Origin: Chloroflexi bacterium UBA4730
GTDB lineage: Bacteria; Chloroflexota; Limnocylindria; P2-11E
Assembly: GCA_002404155.1 (NCBI GenBank)
Contig: DHJC01000007.1
Location: forward strand, 104,220-168,219
Reading direction: 5' to 3'
DNA: 64,000 nt
Positions 1 through 7,436 of this stretch are shown piece after piece (positions within the stretch are counted from its first letter, which is position 1; each line of letters begins with the position of its first letter). Both the position numbers and the translations under genes were made by a program. A model generated the notes under the pieces. That model ran no database searches, had not been told where the DNA came from, and worked only from the letters and a program-made list of their open reading frames with translations.

Positions 1-866
1 TAGACGTTGTTGTTGTGGACGATGTACGTGAAGTCGAGGTTGCGGCGGCCGGCGTTCACGAAGTACCCGGCGCCGATCCCGTAGCCGTCGCCATCGCCGC
101 CCATCGCGAGGACGGTGACCCCGCTGTTCACGAGGCGGCCGCCGGTCGCGACCGGAAGCACCCGGCCGTGGAGGGTGTGGAAGCCGTAGGCCTTCACGTA
201 GTGTGGCGTCTTGCCCGAGCAGCCGATGCCTGAGAAGCACGCGACCTTGTCCGGGTCGAGGTTCAGCTGCGCGAGCGCCATCTGCACGCCGGTGAGGATG
301 CCGAAATCTCCGCAGTTGTGCAGCGTCGCGCCGACCGTCAAATACGAATGCGCGCCTTCGACCTCGAGGTTGTGGACCATCGCGTCGTAGTGGATCTCTT
401 CGTTCGACGCGATCGACCGCAGGCCGTACGTCGGGCGGTCCGTCGACCTGCCGGCGGCCACAAGAGCTGGTCGCGGATAGGCGACGTAATCGCCGGGCTG
501 GACGTCGCCGGCCGGCACCCATTCAGCCGTGGAAGTCGCGTCGCGCTCGATAGCGCTTTCGCGGCGGACGACGAACATTGGATGGTCACGGGTGATGACG
601 AGTTCACCCTGTCCACCGATCTCGATGCGGCGGAGCGTGTCGTTGTGTCGGTGCGACGTCGCGTGCAGGACCGTGTGCGGCTCGCCATCATGTCCGAGGA
701 CCCGGTCGCTGGCGACGACGTCGGCGATCCGCCGGCTCGTGCCATCGCCCATCACGATGCGGCTGTCCGGCGCGATGCATCCTGGGCACCAGTCATTGTG
801 CAGGTCGGACTTGTAGTCCTTGATCGTGAACTTCACCGGCGCGACGGTCTTCGCGTCAACGGACAT
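1..866 (-). CDS. korB: 2-oxoacid:ferredoxin oxidoreductase beta subunit, intein-containing, partial
   Basis: Thiamine-diphosphate subunit that, with the alpha/gamma protein encoded just upstream, converts a 2-oxoacid (probably 2-oxoglutarate) and CoA to acyl-CoA, CO2 and reduced ferredoxin. Read on the minus strand from ATG at 866, the frame stays open to the window edge, so the 3' end is missing. The standard family motifs are present: WCPG then CGDFGILTGVQ (separated only by the intein), ACFSGIGCSGK, HGRVLPVATG and MGGDGDGYGIGAG. The ATG overlaps the korA stop region by 11 bp, which indicates translational coupling. Residues 30-184 are not oxidoreductase sequence but an intein. The exact 2-oxoacid cannot be fixed from this fragment. 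Confidence 0.93.
   Translation of the reverse strand, partial: MSVDAKTVAPVKFTIKDYKSDLHNDWCPGCIAPDSRIVMGDGTSRRIADVVASDRVLGHDGEPHTVLHATSHRHNDTLRRIEIGGQGELVITRDHPMFVVRRESAIERDATSTAEWVPAGDVQPGDYVAYPRPALVAAGRSTDRPTYGLRSIASNEEIHYDAMVHNLEVEGAHSYLTVGATLHNCGDFGILTGVQMALAQLNLDPDKVACFSGIGCSGKTPHYVKAYGFHTLHGRVLPVATGGRLVNSGVTVLAMGGDGDGYGIGAGYFVNAGRRNLDFTYIVHNNNV
315..779 (-). other. Mini-intein inserted in the KorB CPGCG motif
   Basis: 155 in-frame residues (precursor 30-184) interrupt KorB between CPG and CGDFG. Hallmarks of a Hint/intein splicing domain are visible. It starts with Cys30 followed by IAPDSRIVMGDG (block A). Block B contains Thr92-x-x-His95 in VITRDHPMFVV. The C-terminal block reads MVHNLEVEGAHSYLTV, and it ends in His183-Asn184. 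The first downstream residue, Cys185, is the usual +1 nucleophile. At 155 residues there is no room for a homing endonuclease domain, so this is a mini-intein. Removing it restores an uninterrupted WCPGCGDFG. Splicing activity is inferred from the intact motifs. Confidence 0.93.
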
Positions 867-2793
867 GCGTCACCACCGGCTCCGCCGTGCCGCCGGCGAA
901 GACCTTCGAGAGCTCGCGCACGAGCTCATCCTCGCTGAACGGCCGGCCGTCGAACTTGAGGATCCGCTGGTCGATCTTCACGCCGGTCTGCTCGCGGATG
1001 AGCGAGCCGAGCTGGCCGGAGTAGTTCTCCTCCACGAGCACGAGCTTCTTCGCCGTGCGGAGCGCGGCTGTCACGTCGTCGACCGGGAACGGCTTCATCA
1101 GCCGGACCTGGAGGTAGTTGACCGTCTTGCCCTGCTCGGCGAGCACGGCGATGGCGTCTTGGATCGTCCCCTTCGTCGAGCCCCAGCCGACGACGGTGAG
1201 GTCCGCGTCCGCGGGACCCCAGAGCTTGCAGCGCTGCTCGGCGGGGATGGCCTTCAGCAGCAGGGCCAGCTTGCCCATCCGCTTCTCCATCATCGCCATG
1301 CGCATCTCGACGCCCTCGGTGATGTGGCCGTCAGGATCGTGTTCGTCGGTCGTGGACCAGAACCGCCCGCCGGTCACGCCTGGCCGCGAGCGCGGCGAGA
1401 TGCCGTCCTCGGTGAGCGCGTAGCGGAGGTACTCCTTCACGTCGCCGTGGCCGTCGCCAGCTCGGTTGCCGTCGTGTCCGTTGCCGTGCATCCGCACGAG
1501 CCCTTCGCCGTTCGCGCTGTACGGCGTCCACTCGGCGCCGGTGAACGTCTTGCCGCGGTCGATCTCCGGGTACGTGAGCTCGAGCTCGTCGAGCGTGACG
1601 TACGAGGCCGCAAGTTTCTTGTCCGAGAGCACGATCACCGGCAGCTGGTAGCGCTCGGCCCAGTTGAACGCGCTGAACGTGTCCTGGTACGCGTCGTTCA
1701 GGTCGCCGGGAGCGATGACGACGTGCGGGAAGTCGCCCTGCGCGGGATGCAGCACGAACAGCAGGTCGCCCTGCTCCTGCCGCGTCGGCAGGCCGGTCGA
1801 CGGTCCGCCGCGCTGGTACATGACCAGGACCGGACCCGGTGCTTCGGTGATCGAGGCGAAGCCGATCCCCTCGACCATGAGGGCGAAGCCCGGCCCGGAG
1901 GTGGCCGTCGCGCTGCGCACGCCCATGTGCGCCGCGCCCACGGCCATGTTGATCGAGCTGATCTCGTCCTCGCACTGGACGACGAGCAGGTTGAACTCTC
2001 GCTGGTTCTTTTCGAGGTACACAGACTCGTCCGTCGCCGGCGAGATGGGGTAATAGGTCTGGAAGTGGCAGCCGGCCTTGAGCTTCGCGATCGCGTGGAC
2101 CTCGTAGCCCTTCGCCAGGAGTCGGGCCTCTGGCTTCCGATGCGGCTGGAGCTTGTAGGGGAACTCTTCCGTGAGGTTGGCCTTCACGTGCTCCATCGCG
2201 AGGCGCGCGGCGCGGACGTTCAGGTTGCCGACCTCGCTGCGCTTTCCCTTGAACTGCCCAAGGATCACGTCGGCGACGAGATCGATCGGGTAATCGCACA
2301 GGGCGAGCGACGCGCCGAGACCGACGGTGTTCTTCATGACCTCGTACCGGCGGGCCTGATCGCCCTTGCCGATCTCCTCGAGGGCCGCCTTGATGATGTC
2401 CATGAACGGCACGGCGAAGAACTTGAGGTCGGGGCGGCCGCTCGACGAAGGATCGAAATCGATCGCGCTGTCGTAGATGACGCCCGCGCCCTCGGAGAGG
2501 TCGTCGATGTGGCCGTAATGCGTCGGCCAGCGGCGGTGGTCGCCGTCACCGGCGAGCGTCTCGTGGTCGAGGGCGACCAGGATGTCGGCCTTGTCTCGGT
2601 AGGAATGGATCGGATCCTCGTCCACGCGCACCCGGTAGAAGCTGTGCTTCCCCATGATGTTCGAGTGGTACTCGATGTTCGCGAAGACCCGCAGGCCCGC
2701 GCGGCTGCAGGCTTTGGCGAAGACCTCGGCGGAGGCGTTGATGCCGCTTCCCTGGGGTCCACCGATCATCCAGGAAAGCCGGTTCTTCTGCAT
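856..2793 (-). CDS. korA: 2-oxoacid:ferredoxin oxidoreductase, fused gamma-alpha subunit
   Basis: 645-residue partner of KorB. The N-terminal third (about 1-200, starting MIGGPQGSGINASAEVFAKA) is the gamma domain. From about 215 it is the pyrimidine-binding alpha domain, with YPISPATDES at 248-257, SGPGFALMVEGIGFASITEAPG at about 299-320 and GGPSTGLPT at 329-337. A His/Gly/Asp-rich linker lies at about 435-451. The C-terminal part (VVGWGSTKGTIQDAI and LVLVEENYSGQL) is the transketolase C-like and CoA-binding region. This fused architecture is typical of KorA-type enzymes. It is co-transcribed with korB, and the promoter is shared divergently with the lyase gene at 2818. Confidence 0.93.
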   Translation of the reverse strand: MQKNRLSWMIGGPQGSGINASAEVFAKACSRAGLRVFANIEYHSNIMGKHSFYRVRVDEDPIHSYRDKADILVALDHETLAGDGDHRRWPTHYGHIDDLSEGAGVIYDSAIDFDPSSSGRPDLKFFAVPFMDIIKAALEEIGKGDQARRYEVMKNTVGLGASLALCDYPIDLVADVILGQFKGKRSEVGNLNVRAARLAMEHVKANLTEEFPYKLQPHRKPEARLLAKGYEVHAIAKLKAGCHFQTYYPISPATDESVYLEKNQREFNLLVVQCEDEISSINMAVGAAHMGVRSATATSGPGFALMVEGIGFASITEAPGPVLVMYQRGGPSTGLPTRQEQGDLLFVLHPAQGDFPHVVIAPGDLNDAYQDTFSAFNWAERYQLPVIVLSDKKLAASYVTLDELELTYPEIDRGKTFTGAEWTPYSANGEGLVRMHGNGHDGNRAGDGHGDVKEYLRYALTEDGISPRSRPGVTGGRFWSTTDEHDPDGHITEGVEMRMAMMEKRMGKLALLLKAIPAEQRCKLWGPADADLTVVGWGSTKGTIQDAIAVLAEQGKTVNYLQVRLMKPFPVDDVTAALRTAKKLVLVEENYSGQLGSLIREQTGVKIDQRILKFDGRPFSEDELVRELSKVFAGGTAEPVVTHVR

Positions 2794-2802
2794 TCGGAGG
2801 CC

Positions 2803-2809
2803 TATTCTA
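2803..2809. promoter_or_regulatory. Overlapping divergent -10 boxes for korAB and the aspartase-like gene
   Basis: TATTCT at 2803-2808 lies 9 bases before the ATG at 2818. On the other strand TAGAAT (2809-2804) lies 10 bases before the korA ATG at 2793. The 24-bp intergenic space leaves almost no leader for either gene. A GGAGG-like stretch (2797-2800 and neighbours) is not on the correct strand for a ribosome site. The assignment rests on the TANNNT match and spacing only. Confidence 0.45.
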
Positions 2810-2817
2810 ACTTGCGA

Positions 2818-4218
2818 ATGTCAACACGTCGCGAACGCGACACGCTCGGTGAGGTCGCGGTCCCCGAGGGCGCCCTCTATGGCGCGCAGACCGCCCGAGC
2901 AGTCGAGAACTTCCCGATCTCGGGGTTCCGGCCGTTCCCCGCGTTCATCCGCGCGACCGTGCTCGTGAAGAAGGCCGCTGCGATGGCGAACGCTGAGTCC
3001 GGCCGTCTCCCCAAGGAGCTGTGCCGCGCGATCGTGGCCGCGTGCGACGAGATCCTGGCCGGCGAGCACCTCGACGAATTCGTCGTCGACGTGTTCCAGG
3101 CCGGTGCCGGTACTTCGCACAACATGAACGCGAACGAGGTCGTCGCCAACCGGGCGAACGAGATCCTCGGAACGGGCAAGCGCGGCGAGTACGCGACGGT
3201 GAACCCCAACGACCACGTGAACATGGCCCAGTCAACGAACGACGTCACCCCGACGGCCATCCGGCTGGCCCTCCTCGACCTCACGAAGGCGGTGTGCGCG
3301 GAGCTGGATCTGCTGGGTGACGCCTTCGCGGCGAAGTCCACGGAGTACGCCAACACCGTCAAGCCTGGGCGGACCCACCTGCAGGACGCGGTGCCGATCA
3401 CCTTCGGCCAGGAGTTCGGCGGCTGGGCCGTCCGAATGAAGAGTGCGGCCGCGCGCCTGCGCGCCGCGCGGACGGAGCTCTGCGAGCTCGGCATCGGCGG
3501 TACCGCCGCGGGTACCGGCTTGAACGCCGATCCCGAATACCGCGCACGGGTCTGTCGCCACCTCGCGGACTGGACCGGCGAACCGATCGTCCCGGCGACC
3601 GATCTGTTCGCCGCGATGCAATCGTCCGCGGCGTTCGTCCGGACCTCGAGCGGGATGCGGACCGCGGCGATCGAGCTTTCGAGCATCGCCAACGACATCC
3701 GGCTCATGGTCTCGGGCCCGCGCACCGGCTTCGGAGAGCTGATCCTTCCCGTCGTGCAGCCCGGCTCGTCGATCATGCCGGGCAAGGTGAATCCGTCGAT
3801 CGCCGAGATGGTCGACCAGGTCTGCTACCAGGTCATCGGCAACGACACCGCGGTCATGCTCGGGGCGCAGGCCGGCCAGCTCGAGCTCAACGTGATGATG
3901 CCCGGCATGAACTTCGCGCTCTGCTTCTCAGCGACGATCCTCGCCAACGCGACGCGGGTGTTCCGCACCAGGTCGATCGAAGGGATGAAGGTGGACGAGC
4001 AGCGTGCGAAGGAGCACGTCGATTCGAGTCCGTCCCTGATCGTTACGGCGCTCGCGCCGCACATCGGCTACGCGAAGGCCGCAGCACTCGTGAAACGCGC
4101 GCTCGCGGAACGCCGGCCGCTCATCGACGTGGCCCTCGAGGAGAACGTGTTGCCCCGGGCAGACCTCGAGCGGGTGCTCGACCCGCTGCCGATGACCAAG
4201 GGCGGAGTGCAGAGCTGA
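2818..4218 (+). CDS. aspA: Aspartate ammonia-lyase / class II fumarase family lyase
   Basis: 466-residue lyase of the fumarase/aspartase superfamily. ATG 2818 is chosen because it begins the family N-terminus (DTLGEVAVPEGALYGAQTARA). Visible motifs are NDHVNMAQSTNDVTPTA (about 129-145) and the catalytic signature GSSIMPGKVNP at about 316-326. The downstream stretch QVCYQVIGND...AGQLELNVMMP resembles aspartases (AGQLQLN) more than fumarases (SGNFELN), so deamination of aspartate to fumarate is favoured. Fumarate hydratase activity cannot be excluded. It is divergent from korAB, so both may feed reductive or central carbon flow. Confidence 0.85.
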   Translation: MSTRRERDTLGEVAVPEGALYGAQTARAVENFPISGFRPFPAFIRATVLVKKAAAMANAESGRLPKELCRAIVAACDEILAGEHLDEFVVDVFQAGAGTSHNMNANEVVANRANEILGTGKRGEYATVNPNDHVNMAQSTNDVTPTAIRLALLDLTKAVCAELDLLGDAFAAKSTEYANTVKPGRTHLQDAVPITFGQEFGGWAVRMKSAAARLRAARTELCELGIGGTAAGTGLNADPEYRARVCRHLADWTGEPIVPATDLFAAMQSSAAFVRTSSGMRTAAIELSSIANDIRLMVSGPRTGFGELILPVVQPGSSIMPGKVNPSIAEMVDQVCYQVIGNDTAVMLGAQAGQLELNVMMPGMNFALCFSATILANATRVFRTRSIEGMKVDEQRAKEHVDSSPSLIVTALAPHIGYAKAAALVKRALAERRPLIDVALEENVLPRADLERVLDPLPMTKGGVQS

Positions 4219-4418
4219 TCCGCCGCCTCGTCGCGGTCTCGGCCGAGGTCGTCCTCGGGCTCGCGGGACTCGTCTTCACCGCGCAGGGCCTGGGGCTGAC
4301 GCACAGCGTGCGCAGCCTCATGAACGACCGGCCGGAATGGGTCGCGATCGGCTCGGGGATGGTGGTCCTCGCGCTCGTGTTGCTCTGGGTCACCGGCCGG
4401 CGACCGGCGGCCGCGTGA
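4215..4418 (+). CDS. Small two-helix membrane protein
   Basis: About 67 residues with two hydrophobic segments (LVAVSAEVVLGLAGLVFTA and WVAIGSGMVVLALVLLWV) separated by a short polar loop containing NDRPEW. Only a CTG at 4215, overlapping the lyase stop, or another rare start is available in frame. The 3' end overlaps the next gene's GTG by 4 bp (GTGA), the coupling pattern used throughout this window, which supports it being real. Function not recognised. Confidence 0.5.
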   Translation: MIRRLVAVSAEVVLGLAGLVFTAQGLGLTHSVRSLMNDRPEWVAIGSGMVVLALVLLWVTGRRPAAA

Positions 4419-5182
4419 CGAACCGCGCCATCGCCGCGTTCGCGCACCCTGACGACGAGACCTTCTCCGTCGGCGGCACGCTCGCGCGCGCGATCTCGCT
4501 GGGCTGGCAGGTGACCGCGATCTGCGCGACGCGCGGCGAGGTCGGCGAGATCGCGCCGGGTACGAACGCGACGCCGGAGACCCTCGGCAACGTCCGTGAG
4601 CAGGAGCTGCGCGCCGCGTGCGCCGCCCTGGGGGTCACGGATGTGCGGTTCCTCGGATACCGGGACTCGGGGATGGATGGGACGCCCGAGAACAAGGACC
4701 GCCGCGCCTACGTGAACGCCTCGGCGGACCTGGTCATCGACAAGCTCGCGGGGCTCTTCCGCGAGCTTCCCCCCGCCGTGGTGTTCACGTTCGACGAGAG
4801 CGGCATCTACGGGCATCCCGACCACAAGGCGATCCACCGCCACGTGACCGCGGCGTTCGATCGTGCCGCCGCCCCCGGCGCGCGGCTGCTGTACACCGCC
4901 ATCCCGAAGAGCGTCGCGAAGATGATCGGCGAGCAGCTCCGCGCCGCCGGCGTCCGGGGCGGACCGCCCGGCGACTTCGGCGTACCGGACGAAGAGGTCG
5001 ACATCCGCGCCGACGTCAGTGCGTTCGCCGAGCCGAAGCGGAAGGCGGTCGCCGCGCACGCGACCCAGGTCCAGGAGTGGCAGGCGCACCTGTCGAACGA
5101 GCAGCGGACGAAGATGCTGACGACGGAGTACTTCCACGTCGCCCGCGGCTCGAAGCCTCGAGACGACGACCCGCTCGCCTAG
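4415..5182 (+). CDS. PIG-L family N-acetylglucosaminyl deacetylase-like protein
   Basis: 255-residue zinc-dependent deacetylase of the PIG-L/LmbE fold. The metal-binding motif AHPDDE is near residue 10, followed by GGTLARA and VTAICATRGEVGE. A second cluster, ESGIYGHPDHKAIHR at about 128-142, supplies the downstream His/Asp ligands. Family members deacetylate GlcNAc-type conjugates such as mycothiol or bacillithiol precursors; the substrate here is unknown. GTG 4415 is chosen for the 4-bp overlap with the preceding small gene and because it just precedes the conserved core. Confidence 0.88.
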   Translation: MTNRAIAAFAHPDDETFSVGGTLARAISLGWQVTAICATRGEVGEIAPGTNATPETLGNVREQELRAACAALGVTDVRFLGYRDSGMDGTPENKDRRAYVNASADLVIDKLAGLFRELPPAVVFTFDESGIYGHPDHKAIHRHVTAAFDRAAAPGARLLYTAIPKSVAKMIGEQLRAAGVRGGPPGDFGVPDEEVDIRADVSAFAEPKRKAVAAHATQVQEWQAHLSNEQRTKMLTTEYFHVARGSKPRDDDPLA

Positions 5183-5678
5183 CCGGAGGCCTGCCGCTCG
5201 TAGAGCGTGCGCAGTGCCGCGATCTCACCGAGGTGGCCGAACGCTCCCTGCACGACGCCCTTGTGCCGCCGCGCCGTCTCGGGATCGGCCGCGCGGAGCC
5301 GCGGGATCACGTCATCGCACACGGCGGTGAGATACTCCCGCAGCTGATCGGCGCGGAGCCTCGGGATCGCCTCGACCTCCGCGAACGAGTAGCCGCTGAT
5401 CGCGCCGAGCCCGTCGGTCCCGATGCCGCGCGGGTCGTAGCCCGTGCGGGCGGCCCAGCCATCCGCGATCCAGTGCTGCGTCTCGGGCGCCGCGTTCGAA
5501 AGCCATATCGTGACGAGGTCGAGCCACCGCGCGACGTGCCAGACCGTATCGCCGATGGAATTCGTCTCCCGGGCCGGCCGCCAATGCAGCGCGGCGTCGG
5601 CGGTCGCCCGAGCTGGCGCTCGAGCGCCCCGCGCAGGCCGCCGATCCACTCCGCGAGGAGCTCGCCCTGCGCGCTCAC
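5179..5678 (-). pseudogene. DinB-family protein, apparently frameshifted
   Basis: The C-terminal part, read from about 5610 down to 5179, is a clear DinB-like four-helix metal-binding domain (LHWRPARETNSIGDTVWHVARWLD and a C-terminal GHLGEIAALRTL). Its natural N-terminus (MSAQGELLAEWIGGLRGALERQL) is in another frame, starting at GTG 5678, which overlaps the stop of the upstream membrane gene by 4 bp. The frames would join if one base were added near 5610, in a G/C-rich run. Either the gene carries a one-base deletion or the assembly has dropped a base. Its 3' end touches the convergent PIG-L gene. Confidence 0.75.
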
Positions 5679-6391
5679 GCCGCGGTGCCCTCTTCGACCG
5701 CCTTCGGCCGGCTCGTCCGCAGGCGGCCCAGCCGGCCGACGATGCGACGGGTCAGGCCATCCATCGCGGCGTAGCCGGCCCCGATCCCGGTCGGTGGGTT
5801 ACCGGCCGGGAGCAGCAGGCCGGGAAGCACCGGCGACCAGCGCCAGATGCCCCAGCCGGTCCCGTACAGCTCGAGGGCCATGGTCAGCGCGAAGCTCACC
5901 GCGTAGAGGAGCGGGAAGCGGCCGCGGACGATGAACCGGATGAAGATGGCCCAGGTGACGAAGCCGAGGAGATCCGGGAGCGGTGGCCGCACCAGGCCCC
6001 AGAGCATGTAGAGCGTCGCGGCGGCGGTGACCGCGACGACGATGCGCTCGGCGTGGCGCTGGAGCAGGGGAAGCGACGCCGTGCGCAGCGCCGCGAGGTA
6101 GAAAAGCCCGTGGCCCGCCGGCACGAAGAGCGGGAGGTTGCCGAGGCGATAGCGGTACGCGCCCCACACGATCGACCCGATGATCTCGAGAACCGTGGCG
6201 ACGCAGACGAGGGTGATCACTTGCACGCGGACCGCGGGCGACTGGAGCGCGAGGGCGACGACGAAGAAGACCCACGCTGACAGCGAGAGCAGCAGCTGCT
6301 GCGACGCGCTGCTCGCGGCGTCGAGCGGCAGCGCGACGAGCCAGTACGCGGTAAAGGCGACGACAAAGGCGAGTGAGCCGCGGACGGTCAC
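5675..6391 (-). CDS. Polytopic membrane protein of unknown function
   Basis: 238 residues with about seven hydrophobic helices, for example SLAFVVAFTAYWLVALPL, LLLSLSAWVFFVVALAL and VITLVCVATVLEIIGSIVW. It has a short charged C-terminus. No catalytic motif is recognised. GTG 6391 overlaps the stop of the cyclophilin-like lipoprotein gene by 4 bp and its own stop overlaps the DinB start by 4 bp, so it lies in the middle of a minus-strand operon. Confidence 0.75.
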   Translation of the reverse strand: MTVRGSLAFVVAFTAYWLVALPLDAASSASQQLLLSLSAWVFFVVALALQSPAVRVQVITLVCVATVLEIIGSIVWGAYRYRLGNLPLFVPAGHGLFYLAALRTASLPLLQRHAERIVVAVTAAATLYMLWGLVRPPLPDLLGFVTWAIFIRFIVRGRFPLLYAVSFALTMALELYGTGWGIWRWSPVLPGLLLPAGNPPTGIGAGYAAMDGLTRRIVGRLGRLRTSRPKAVEEGTAA

Positions 6392-6963
6392 TCGACCCTG
6401 ATCGACTTGATCTTGTCGCCGATCTTCACCGCATCGGCGATGCCCTGGCCGGACGTCACCAACCCGAAGTTCGTGTACATCTTGTCAAGGAATTGGCACT
6501 CGCCGATGCACACGAAGAACTGAAAATCGTTACTGATGTTGATGTCGTTGGCGCGCGCGATGCCCACCGCGCCCTTCACGAACGGCAGATCGCTCAGCTC
6601 CGTGCATTGTGTGCTGCCGCCGGTACCATCTCCCGCCGGGTCGCCGCCCTGGATGACGAAGTTCGGTACGACGCGATGGAAGGTCAGTCCGTCGTAGCGG
6701 CCCGTATTGGCTCTGATCGCGAAATTCGAGACGGTCTTCGGCGCTTTGTCCGGCCGCAGCTGGATGACGATCGTCCCGCCCTTCTCGAGCGTGATCGTCG
6801 CCTTCGTCGACGGCTGATTGGGGGCGCCCTGGCAGAGCGTGGTCGGCGCCGCCGTGCGGATGACCGGTCCCGTTCGGATAGGAGTCGGCGACGGAGCGGC
6901 AGCCGTGCTTCCACACGATGCGGCGACGAACGCGAGCGTGCTGGCGAGCGCGAAGAGCCTCAC
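6388..6963 (-). CDS. Cyclophilin-type peptidyl-prolyl isomerase, lipoprotein
   Basis: 191 residues. The N-terminus (VRLFALASTLAFVAASC) is a lipoprotein signal peptide ending in a lipobox cysteine, followed by a Ser/Thr/Pro-rich spacer. The catalytic domain begins ATITLEKGGTIVIQL and contains FHRVVPNFVIQGGDP, the cyclophilin core that isomerises prolyl bonds outside the membrane. GTG 6963 is chosen because it starts directly at the signal peptide and overlaps the upstream cyclophilin stop by 4 bp. It is a paralogue of the adjacent cytoplasmic copy. Confidence 0.88.
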   Translation of the reverse strand: MRLFALASTLAFVAASCGSTAAAPSPTPIRTGPVIRTAAPTTLCQGAPNQPSTKATITLEKGGTIVIQLRPDKAPKTVSNFAIRANTGRYDGLTFHRVVPNFVIQGGDPAGDGTGGSTQCTELSDLPFVKGAVGIARANDINISNDFQFFVCIGECQFLDKMYTNFGLVTSGQGIADAVKIGDKIKSIRVE

Positions 6964-7406
6964 GCGACGGCGATCTTCTTGATCTTGTCGCCGATGCGGA
7001 TCCCGCTGACGACGTCCTGGCCGCTCGTCACCTGGCCGAAGTTCGTGTACTGATTGTTCAGCCACGAGGCGTCGGATTTACAGACGAACCACTGGCTGTC
7101 GTTATTCACCTTGATGTCCGGGCCCCGGGCGATGCCGAGGCTGCCCCCGGAGAACGGCAGGTCGTTCAGCTCGCTCGGCATCTTGCCGCCGCCGCGGCCG
7201 GTGCCGTCGGGGTCACCGCCCTGGACGACCCAGTCCTCGACGCGATGGAAGATCTTGCCGTCGTAGAAGCCGCTCTTCGCCTTCGAGACGAAGTTCGCGA
7301 CCGTGTTGGCGGCCTTGTCCGGACGCAGCGCGACGGTGAAGCTGCCTCCGCGCTCGAGCTCGATGGTGGCGGTCTGCTGATCGCTCGTGACGCACCTCCG
7401 ATGCAC
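6960..7406 (-). CDS. Cyclophilin-type peptidyl-prolyl isomerase
   Basis: About 148 residues, probably cytoplasmic since there is no signal peptide. The cyclophilin core is present: TIELERGGSFTVALRPDKA, FHRVEDWVVQGGDPDGTG, and a C-terminal YTNFGQVTSGQDVVSGIRIGD. The start is uncertain; GTG 7406 is the last in-frame start before the conserved domain. It is the first gene of the minus-strand run that continues with the lipoprotein paralogue, and it diverges from hisS. Confidence 0.82.
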   Translation of the reverse strand: MHRRCVTSDQQTATIELERGGSFTVALRPDKAANTVANFVSKAKSGFYDGKIFHRVEDWVVQGGDPDGTGRGGGKMPSELNDLPFSGGSLGIARGPDIKVNNDSQWFVCKSDASWLNNQYTNFGQVTSGQDVVSGIRIGDKIKKIAVA

Positions 7407-7436
7407 GTGTCCCTTTCGACCATACTTGATGGCCCG

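Noticed and set aside
315..866. KorB N-terminus interpreted as a frameshifted or broken gene
   Set aside because: The frame is continuous through the insert and both sides join at CPG/CGDFG; the inserted residues have intein motifs.
820..2817. Upstream extension of the aspartase-like frame over the korA region
   Set aside because: It is antisense to korA; the natural family N-terminus begins at 2818, and the extension has only low-complexity charged sequence.
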